Under the pieces are notes generated by a model that did no database searches, was not told where the DNA came from, and worked only from the letters and a program-made list of their open reading frames with translations. Position numbers and translations under genes: made by a program. A DNA stretch of 64,000 nucleotides from Branchiostoma floridae (taxonomy: Eukaryota > Chordata > Leptocardii > Amphioxiformes > Branchiostomatidae), in NCBI RefSeq assembly GCF_000003815.2, contig NC_049980.1:30008768-30072767 (forward strand), in the 5' to 3' direction. Numbering within the stretch: position 1 is the stretch's first letter; every line of letters starts with the position of its first letter. This document shows positions 21,601-30,377 of this stretch, in pieces.

Positions 21601-24600
21601 AGTGGTGTCCGTGTTACGGTATGTTGTCCCGTACAGAACACCGGCCCTCTGGAATGGCTGGAAAACAAGCGATAAGTGGCGAATGAGTGGGTGGCGGGCC
21701 GAAAGAAAGAGGGTGCATCTTAAGATGTCGCTAAAGTATCCTGCAGACCAAGGATGGCCTTGAAGGTACACAAACTAAATGGGGACTGCAGAATTCCCCA
21801 TTGTTCAATGCTAATCAAATGACACGCTGCTTTATTAAAGCGTATCCCAGAAACGCCATCTTCTTTTTCTATAGCCTTGGCCGGTTCAAATATCGGATTT
21901 GAGAGGGTCTTGACATTGTCAAAGGTTATCAATTGTGTGCCAGTTGTGCTTTGATTTACGGGTTGGCGAAAAATGCTCAAACATTGACTACCACTCTCCG
22001 ACTGTTGACTTTACGACCACCTTTGTTTGTCCGTTTAGGTTGGTACAAAGTCTTAGTGCAAGTTATGGGACCATGAGACTAGAGGCTGTGGAAGACCTAC
22101 CTGTTCCTCAGTTTTGTCATTTCAAGGGATCATTTAGAATTTCCAAAATTTCAAGTAAAAGCTTTGGCACTGAATTTTTTAATCATAAATGAACAAATGA
22201 TCTGACAGGTAGTGAGCTTTAGGACATGAAATTTGATACTATGACCAACCCTTTTGATGTCAAAAGCTGAAAGACACATGGACCGGTTGCGTGGCTAGCT
22301 TTACAGCAAAGTGCGCAAAACCAGACTAGTCCCTCAAAGTCTAAGACGTTATAAATACCAAAGGAATACTTTTTAAAGACTTTTGACGAACATTAGCATG
22401 TCATAGGGAACATTACAATGAGTCATGACAAGTAACATCTGCTTTACCACAAGACATCAGAAAAGAAAAAAAGGGTTACTAACAGACTTTAAACCTTTGT
22501 GGGATTTATCTTGAATCATAAATCACGAATCGCACTATGGATGTCATTATAAGCAAAGAAATCATCATAGAAAATGAGCAAGCCTTTATCTAGCTTGCCA
22601 CTACAACCAATCCTTTAAAAAAATCAATAGTGGTTAAAACTATGTCTTGAATAAATCAACCAACCTCAAGCTTACATACTGGAAGTAGTACACATACACT
22701 TACTCAGGAACTGAACAATAATGTAACGTCGACTAATCTTACCTGAACTGAATGCTGGTAAATAAGATAATCTTCTGGCAAACTGTAAAAGGCAGGGTTC
22801 ACTTCTAATCAAACCTATACACAGAACCTTATCTAAATCATTATGAAGCAATGACCCTTAAAGAAAAAGCTACAGACATGATTCAGAAATACTTTGTGTC
22901 TCCTACATTTGTGTCTCCTATACGCGGTTTTTGAAGGTTTACCCTAACACTTCCATGAACCTACCTGTCCTGCCGTTGGCTCAATACACGACTGGATTGT
23001 CGAGCTAAATGGCTCCCAACGGTCCTGAAAGACTTAGTCTCAACATAATTTTGAAAAGACAGGCCCTTATTGTTAATCCTATGGCAAACAAATGAACACC
23101 CCCCACTAATCCATTCACAAACATGGCCACAAAGTGGACAAGGCGTGATGACACAACCCCAATATACACAGAGCTGAAAGTAACCAAACTTCATGTTGGC
23201 GTCTGGGGCACGTTTCCTACCATACAGAATTCCGCCTGTCTCCGATAAAGTCTATATAAGCACGTAAGGTCTTGTTATGACCAATCACAAACACGTCTAC
23301 AGTCTCTTTTCTTCACTGCATGATCTAGACGGGCCAGTATGGCCACTCCTGTATGTCAAAACTATGTAACTATTCATGTATTAAAGGTGTCTACTTACAA
23401 CTTAAAAGGTTATCAAGACATTGCTAAATGGCCAGGAGAAAACCGAGGGCAACACACCCTAGAATCTTCCGGTCACTCCCACTATTTGTTACAGTTAGGT
23501 TACCGGCAGCAAATACTTAATGGAAAGGTTGACACGAACATCTACCCATTAGCGTCAACCAACACAGAGAGTTACCAGGGACATGTTGACCGTAACAAAT
23601 ATACCGTACTGACAAAATGTGACTACATAAAATACCAAACCTTCTTGCCTGGTCGATGACGGGTTGGGTGGCATGGTGGGTAGTTAATAGCTCAGTCATG
23701 CATCATTTCAAGGGTACATACGGTAAATAGGGCCTCATACAGATCCCATGTGCACACATTTACCACCCGCATTCTCGATCACCTCTTAAACCAAATACCA
23801 AAATGTGAGACAATTTGGTAGTGGTCTTGGTCCCAGTTTTACATGCACTCCACTGTTATAGCAAACAGCGTACATTCCTTCTTTAATCTTAAGGGGGTGA
23901 TTTATATTACGCTGCTCTCAAGTAGGCTGAACTCCGGACTTTGGCAAATTTAGGCTAGGACCGTTGTATTTCATGAACTAGTAGTGTGCCGATAGAACTC
24001 ACATGATGGTTGTAAATTGTGATGCCGGCATGTTCAAACTGAGTAAACCAAAAGATTGAATGATGTTGATATACATTTTGTAGATTACCTTTCTATATAC
24101 ATTTCCCCACCAGACTGGACTAATTACGGATGTGCTAACACGTTAATGTGTTAATACACATTCTCGCCATTAGTCTTATCGATGTTATCAGCAAAAATCC
24201 ACTCTGTAATTGATCACTAATGATTTACTCTCCCATCAAGAAGATAAAAAAAAGAGAGTGGCGGGAAGTGGACAGGTGTGATAACCTCTACTGATGTGTC
24301 CAGAGCTAATAGGGCCAGTAAACAACTCAAGTCATCCGTAAACAGGTGAACAAAGCCCGCAGAGCCAATTACATGGTTGGCAGGTGAGATGTCACGGCAG
24401 GTGGGGGTGTATGCAACTGTACTGGACACTCGATGGGTTCAGGTGAACCTATAGATATGATAGCAATGTCCAGTAGCACCTACATGTAACTGTACTGGAC
24501 ACTCGATGGGTTCAGATGAGGCTATAATGATAGCAATGTCCAGTAGCACCTACATGCAACTGTACTGGACACTCGATGGGTTCAGATGAGGCTATAATGA

Positions 24601-27600
24601 TAGCAATGTCCAGTAGCACCTACATGCAACTGTACTGGACACTCAATGGGTCAGATGAGCCTATAATGATAGCAATGTCCAGTAGCACCTACATGTAACT
24701 GTACTGGACACTCCATGGGTTCAGATGAGCCTATAATGATAGCAATGTCCAGTAGCACCTAAATGCAACTGTACTGGACACTCCATGGGTTCATATGAGC
24801 CTATAATGATAGCAATGTCCAGTAAGCACCTACATGCAACTGTACTGGACACTCAATGGGTCAGATGAGCCTATAATGATAGCAATGTCCAGTAGCACCT
24901 ACATGTAACTGTACTGGACACTCCATGGGTTCAGATGAGCCAGTATAATGATAGCAATGTCCAGTAGCACCTACTGTACATGCAACTGTACTGGACACTC
25001 GATGGGTCAGATGAGCCTATAATGATAGCAATGTCCAGTAGCACCTACATGCAACTGTACTGGACACTCCATGGGTTCAGATGAGCCTATAATGATAGCA
25101 ATGTCCAGTAGCACCTACTGTACATGCAACTGTACTGGACACTCGATGGGTCAGATGAGCCTATAATGATAGCAATGTCCAGTAGCACCTACATGCAACT
25201 GTACTGGACACTCGATGGGTCAGATGAGCCTATAATGATAGCAATGCCCAGTAGCACCTACATGTAACTCTACTGGACACTCCATGGGTTCAGATGAGCC
25301 TATAAAATAACTAGAGTTCAACGAACCCATCTCTTCGCCAAATAATCATGCCTTTATTCAAGACTTTAAGGTCTTATTCATGTATTACTAAATCATGCCT
25401 TTATTTAAGACTTTAAGGTCTTATTCATGTATTACTAAATAGTACCTACCCCCAAACCCCACAAATGCTACCAAAACAAGACCTGATTGTACAAGATGAC
25501 CTGATAGCACCCCTGGTCAATCAGAATTTCAAGCTTTTCAGTGTCCAGCTCACGGCTTGTCAGTGTTTCCTCCAGTACAAACATCTGTCAAACAGATGTG
25601 TCCATAGATATAGGTCAAGTGAGATACATGTATATACAAAACAGTTTATTTCTGTTAATTGGCCACTGATTACAATTAAATGCATCTTTCCATGTAGATT
25701 ATTATTTTAAGTACTCATTCTATCTACATACCAAAAAATCCTGATGATCCGTCAACACGTTCTCGAGTTATTCTCGTTCAAAGTTTGAAAGGAAATCGGT
25801 GCCTGCAGTTCCCAAAAAGCCGCTAGGGGGTCCAAACTCACAGCACTTACTCTCTGCCCCAAGGGCTATCTACCACTCAAAAATCATGACCACAGCATAT
25901 CCAAAACACGAAGTGTCAAAAATAAAAGTTTTGCTGTAGTACCTTAGGCAGTCACTAGGGGGCCCATTATCGAACTTGACCTTCGTTTTCTTGACCCCCA
26001 CCCACCTACCAAATATCATCAGGATCCATTCAAGGGTTCTCGAGTTATCTTGCTTACAGACAAATGCACTTACATACAAATCCCGCTACAGCGCCGTAGG
26101 TAAGAGCCAGGTAAACCATTTTCGCACTTGACCTTCCTCTCCAAAACCGCTACACACCTACCAAGTTTCTTGAAAATCGCCCAGCTAGATTTTGACTTAT
26201 GCTGCCCAAAACAAACTGCAAAAAACATACCAAGCTCGCTGCAGTACCGTAGGAAAACGCCAGGTAAATCGTTTTCGAACTTGGCATTCCTTTCGACAAC
26301 CGCTACACACCTACCAAAAATCACAAAGTTCCATCCACAATTTCTCGAGTTATATGCTGTTGACCTACATACAGACCCAAGTCGACAAAAACATACTCAT
26401 CGCCATTGGCGAAGAGAATGATAGCAATGTCCAGTAGCACCTACATGTAACTGTACTGGACACTCCATGGGTTCAGATGAACCGTAGCAATGTCCAGTAG
26501 CATTGATAGTTAATGTTCCTGCCTTTTTATGAGTAAAATGAAGTACTGGTCCAGTAGCCTTTTGAGACTAAAGGGACAGTGGGCTGTTGTCCTCCAAAAT
26601 TGTCTTCAGCTTGACTTTGTCTTACCTTGTTTACTATTGGACAATCCAAAATTGTGTTGCTCTTTTGTATAAAAAAATTATAGTTTCTTCCAGATCTCTT
26701 CAGTGTCACTAACGAAAGATAGTGGATGCTTTTTAAAATACATCTGACCGTTTCCAAAATCTTATTACCTAGAAGGATGTCTAACCTTCATTGATGTGTT
26801 GTCCACTGTGTAAAAGGTATTGGAAGGCAGATATTCATCGCTCTCCTTCAATATACATGCACCAGCTTTTGCCTCCCCAACTAAAGCCAGGTATCCGTAT
26901 GCCCCTGGGTGGAGTTAGGAAAGTCATGCCTTAAAATTCTTAGGGATAGCCGGGAAAGCCCTGAATCAAGCCCACCCTGTGCGCTAGCCCAACCACATGG
27001 CCATTAAATGCCATATCTCCCAAATGACAATACCTGACAGGTGAATTTCGATAAAATACAACATACAGTAGTTCCAGTGTGTAAACTTGACAATCCCAAA
27101 AGGAGCATGTAAAACACATGTAACATATTGGAGGCATCATGGCTTTCTAGCTCCCTGATTAAGTAACAAGTGGCTGTTATTAGGAAGCCTGTTTGTAGCA
27201 AAAAAATGACGCTAGAAAAATGTTACAAAATTAAGTTTTACTCTCTGACTAAGCTTTAAACTTTTAAGTTTAAAGCTTAGTCAGAGAGTAAAACTTAAAA
27301 CCTTTGTCATCACCAAATATATGCCTGAAGTAAACCTCTTGATTAATATATCCTGGTGAGTATTGCAATTTCAAACCGCTGGAGATTTGGAAATAGATTG
27401 AGAACTGTTGTTTCAGTCTAATCATTTAATCCTTTAATGGTACCTCACTTCTTTCTGGCAAAGTGGTTAATGACAAAAGCTGATCCCCAAGGTACAAAAC
27501 TAGAACATTTGATGGAAACTGCGGGTTGGGAGAAAACATTCTAAGATCCACTATGTATCAGTTACATGTATACAACCAAGTCTAAAGGGCTTGTTTGCAA

Positions 27601-29865
27601 TCACTAGGAAATGCATAAGGTTCAGAATGTATGATATTGTGCTTATGAAGTATATTTCTGGCCTATGTATTTTATAAAAAAAAGTCAACAATGTCAACTT
27701 ATCCCATAAACACAACTGTAAAACTTAAGTATGATATAAATATGCATTTACAGGGCTCGAATTAACCACTTGCCCACCCCTGCCGCGCAAGTAGTTTTCT
27801 CTGTGCGCAAGTTGTTCAGAAAGTCAGGTTGCGCACGGCGCAACTTGATTTTTTGGGTAAACAAAACGATCCTTAAGTTACAGGCCCTTTACTAAAAGGA
27901 TATCAGAAAATGTACACCCTGTTTTGGCGTGACGTAGTGCGCCTGGGCGCTGCTATTGGTAGAATATCTGATGACCCAACGCTGTGTTTGCGGGAAAAAT
28001 CATGCAGTAAGGCATGAAACTTTGACAATGTAAATAAGAAAACTCATCGACTGCCTAATGTCCTTGCCGATAAGTACATGTACAGGCTTATTTGGAAGGT
28101 TTTTTTCTTGCTTGTTTGGTACAATACTGTCGATGAAATGCGAGAAAAACAGCTAGTGTGATGATGACTATACTGGGGAGGGGTGCACTGAAATGAACAC
28201 TGTTTTTACAGATAATTGATATGTAGCTACTAGTAATTTGGAGAAAGTAACAACTTGGAAGTGGCGCAACCTGAAATGCTGATGGCGCAAGTTGGTTTTT
28301 GATTCAGGTTGCCACATGCGCAACCTGGCTAAAAAAAGTATTTCGAGGCCTGATTTAACAATTTCTGGAAGAAGAATTATAAACAGCTAGCAGATTATTA
28401 TATGGACTTAGCAGAGCACTAGAGCTTAAAGGTACACATTCTGATATTTTGAGAAAACCTCACTGTTACATAGCGGATCATAATAACCCCAGCATTGAAA
28501 ATGAAAAAAATCTTGAGATTTTGTGTTAAATCTCAAGATTTTTTTAAACAATCTTGAGATTTTTTCAAGACAATTTTGAGATATTTTTAAACAGTCTTAA
28601 GATGTTTCACAACAATCTTAAGAGCTATCAGAAAGCCTCAAGACTCTTTGATGTGATCTCAAGATTTTTTTTTATACATCTCAAGAGATGGGACTTTTTC
28701 AAAGCAACTTTTAAAATATCTTGAGCTAAGCATCTTTAACATTTTCCTAGAGTAAATATCTAATATATTAAGACCAAGGCAAAACCTCAAATGAAAATGA
28801 TCAAATGATATCTCAGTAAACAATGTAACCCATATTATGAGGGTCTGATCCCCCTAGCTTATTACACTCAAAGCATTTGTCACAAGGCATCTGGCAGACC
28901 TAACATTGTAAGGGGCACGATTTAGTTGGGCTGGATAATGTCAGTCTATGCCCACTACATGTAGTTATCTGTTCCCTTCATTTGGTGGTGAACAAATTTG
29001 AAGAACAAATTTGTATATGTTATAACAGCTGCTTACTGGTACATACAAACCTGACAATTTGTTTTAGACAGGTGCATACACTGTATGGAGTCTTCTGGCT
29101 ATATCAGAGTTAGTAATTGGGCAGACACTGACGAATTATTGTACAAAATTCAAACAGCATAGTACATGACTTGTACTAGTATGAATGACACCGAGCAGAA
29201 GATAAGGATGTGTGAAAAACCTTCTTATCTTTACCTTTCCAATCATACCATCACAGTATTTTTTGGTCAGTTATCGCTTATTTCATCAACATCTACAGGC
29301 ACTAAGTAGTGCGTCCAGGTCCCATACAATGGCTAACAACATATGAAGTTTCAATATAAATTGAATGTCTTACCTTTGATTTATGGGGTTAAGCAGCAGA
29401 AATTGTACCCAACAGTTCAGAAGAAGATTCTAAATGAGCTCACACACCGAATCTTTCTGTGATCTATCCCATCGATACCACTGGGGCATCCTCAGTCAAT
29501 TGTTATGGTAATTAGGCATAAGGCAGATGTTGAACAATATGGCACTGATAATCCAGAAAGATGGCAGAGATAGAGCATTTCCATTAGCAAATGGTCCTAT
29601 AATCTGTGGGATCATGAAGTGACAGCACTGCTCTTTGGTATACAATATCTGTTTTCTTTACAAAGACGGGCCAGCAGTTACTGTTACAGTAGTGGAATTA
29701 CAATCACAAGTCTGGTGTGTGATTCCAGAAAATAATATCATCAGGTTGGTAGACCATACGATATTGGAGATTTCATTTTCATGAAAGTCTCTTACCTGCT
29801 GACATTTTGATGTCTGTCAGACATCTTCCTTTAGAGCATCTAACTGGAGTTCTGCTTCTCGCCAT
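15685..29865 (-). CDS. LAS2: LAS2 (lung adenoma susceptibility protein 2) homologue
   Basis: Coding exons in transcript order: 29796-29865, 21100-21483, 18943-20664, 18269-18422, about 17528-17789, 16775-16912, 16144-16235, 15685-15754. All phases agree, giving about 963 residues. Recognition uses signatures I recall from vertebrate LAS2/C18orf54: an N-terminus like MARSRTPVRCS, then FQSASAALDAYISDYD (about residues 71-86), the YPxWLKDLxVSGxSSVT motif, PGPVEALKNMLFSMQSVQ, and a C-terminal ALHHLSRLKLLV. The protein is longer than the human one because the WLKDL region is triplicated and exon 3 is large and Ser-rich. No enzymatic or membrane domain is visible, and the molecular function is poorly known. 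The exon ending near 17528 has no GT donor, so that border is uncertain. Confidence 0.82.
17860..18070 (+). repeat. tRNA-like SINE in LAS2 intron 4
   Basis: AGAGTGCTTGCTTTGAATTCC is followed by a tail containing TAGTGCTTGTACAACTGTGTGG and AAGGGCTATATTATG. The same tail wording occurs at about 40105-40165, which marks a dispersed family. Only remnants of the polymerase III A and B boxes can be seen. Confidence 0.55.
18943..20664 (-). CDS. LAS2: LAS2 large exon with triplicated WLKDL motif
   Basis: This 1,722-nt exon encodes about 574 residues, Ser/Arg-rich and probably disordered. The motif YPSWLKDLDVSGVSSVT occurs three times, at 20161-20111, 20026-19976 and 19882-19832 (residues about 320, 365 and 413), with variants YPSWLKDLNVSGISSVT and YPGWLKELDVSGISSVT. 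The exon opens after a strong pyrimidine-rich acceptor (20665-20666) and closes at GTGCAG|GTGGGT. An ATG at 20686 is intronic and is not the start. Confidence 0.85.
21491..24417 (-). other. LAS2 intron 1, proximal part, no recognised gene
   Basis: Mostly unique AT-rich sequence. Two minus-strand segments are bounded by good splice sites: 22743-22782 (acceptor CCTTTTACAG, donor CAG|GTAAGA) and a possible first exon ending at 22965 (GGACAG|GTAGGT) with an ATG at 23194. They join in one open frame but do not continue in frame into LAS2 exon 2. A TATATAAG word lies at 23254-23261. These could be alternative 5' exons; support is weak. Confidence 0.3.
24418..25304. repeat. Minisatellite of ~70-bp units, about 13 copies
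   Basis: Units begin TGTACTGGACACTC and contain ATGGGTTCAGATGAGCC and GATAGCAATGTCCAGTAGC. Starts are near 24418, 24491, 24561, 24631, 24700, 24770, 24841, 24910, 24987, 25056, 25131, 25200 and 25269, so unit length is mostly 69-71 with some of 73-77. Each unit carries ACTGGACA and its complement TGTCCAGT about 45 bp apart, so every unit can fold. The array lies in LAS2 intron 1. There are no unique spacers, so it is not a CRISPR-like array. Confidence 0.95.
25305..26418. mobile_element. ~1.1-kb element inserted within the minisatellite
   Basis: The last full minisatellite unit is cut at CCTATAA, and the rest of the unit (AATGATAGCAATGTCC) resumes at 26418. The inserted DNA begins with CTAGAGTTCAACGAACCC, and it carries TCTCTTCGCCAA near its left end and the exact inverse TTGGCGAAGAGA at its right end. 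Inside are two tandem 48-bp copies of CATGCCTTTATT...AAGGTCTTATTC (25348-25440) and a run of phrases such as CTACCAAATATCATCAGGAT and TTCTCGAGTTAT that recur elsewhere (about 2540-2670, 52085-52200). No transposase ORF is visible, so it is non-autonomous or decayed. Confidence 0.7.
26419..26505. repeat. Detached end of the minisatellite array
   Basis: One unit and part of another of the ~70-bp repeat (GATAGCAATGTCCAGTAGC, TGTACTGGACACTCC) reappear directly after the inserted element, completing the unit broken at 25304. Confidence 0.9.
27231..27298. repeat. Perfect 33-bp palindrome, 2-nt centre
   Basis: The left arm 27231-27263 and right arm 27266-27298 are exact reverse complements around a TT centre. 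The sequence is AT-rich and contains AAGCTT in each arm. It could extrude as a cruciform or be the end product of a hairpin-mediated rearrangement. Confidence 0.95.
27751..28352. mobile_element. Non-autonomous DNA transposon, 602 bp, TSD ATTTA
   Basis: Termini CAGGGCTCGAA and TTCGAGGCCTG form an imperfect inverted repeat, flanked by ATTTA on both sides (27746-27750, 28353-28357). Subterminal regions repeat GCGCAACTTG/GCGCAAGTTG in both orientations. Termini and target-site length match the 342-bp element at 10306, so they are one family with different interiors. No transposase is encoded. Tentatively hAT-like. Confidence 0.75.
28494..28700. repeat. Cluster of ATCTTGAGAT / ATCTCAAGAT decamers
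   Basis: The words AATCTTGAGATTTT, AAATCTCAAGATTT, AATTTTGAGATATT, GTCTTAAGATG and relatives occur about nine times in 200 bp in alternating orientation, making overlapping inverted repeats. It looks like a decayed foldback or satellite patch. No coding content. Confidence 0.7.
29796..29865 (-). CDS. LAS2: LAS2 coding exon 1 (23 codons)
   Basis: ATG at 29865 in the context TTTCCATGG begins MARSRTPVRCS and runs 23 codons to TCAGCAG|GTAAGAG. It ends in phase 1, which matches the acceptor ATGGCAG|AT at 21484/21483. The joined protein runs MSA-D-ASDKRSS, and the first residues resemble the human start (MAKSKTKHRLCSQ as I recall it). A naive start at 21490 (MADASDKRSS) would use an ATG that lies inside the splice acceptor. 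Intron 1 would be about 8.3 kb. Confidence 0.75.
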
Positions 29866-29960
29866 GGAAAGTAGTTGATGTGGGTGGTGCTTTTGCGGCG
29901 AGAACACAATCCCAAATGTGGCTGAGTTTGTACCCCCCACGTCACATCCCCCCAGTGGGT
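29866..29960 (-). promoter_or_regulatory. Putative LAS2 promoter / 5' leader
   Basis: Upstream of the LAS2 exon 1 ATG the minus strand carries TGACGTGG (29944-29937), a CRE/ATF-like half-palindrome, within a short GC-rich patch, and no TATA box at a typical distance. This fits a TATA-less start site close to the ATG, but an upstream 5' UTR exon is not excluded. Confidence 0.4.
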
Positions 29961-30259
29961 AATTATTCTAATAAAATGTTCTGAGATTTACTGTTTCAAT
30001 AGTTCATCTTTGCATTCTCAATATATGTAACACCATTAGTAAATTTGTTGATCTGCAAAGTCCTACCCAGTACAAACTCATGCCACCTATCTAAAACAAC
30101 TGGTACTGCAACCAAGAAACAGGTACCACAGAGCTTCAGAAGTGCATTTTCCTAGCATTATTTGTCAACACATCCATTTTGAATTCTACAGAATAGACGT
30201 TGATCCTTATACATCAACCTTCAGGCAAGCTAGTCCCCAAGCAGATCCTACATATAACA

Positions 30260-30377
30260 GTGCTTGAAGATAGTATCAAAGCTGGAAAAGGAGTATAGCC
30301 AGCCAAAGGGTACTCAGTCAAACGGGCACCGGTGCCAGCTATACTCCTTTGCCAGCTTTGATACTATCTTTAGGCAC
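30260..30377. mobile_element. Foldback element / MITE with ~44-bp arms
   Basis: Arms beginning GTGCTTGAAGATAGTATC (about 30261) and ending GATACTATCTTTAGGCAC (30377) are near-perfect reverse complements over about 44 bp, with a loop of about 30 bp. The transcript would be a long hairpin. No target duplication was identified with confidence. Confidence 0.75.

Noticed and set aside
24418-25304. CRISPR-like array
   Set aside because: The whole ~70-bp unit repeats with no unique spacers; this is a eukaryotic minisatellite.
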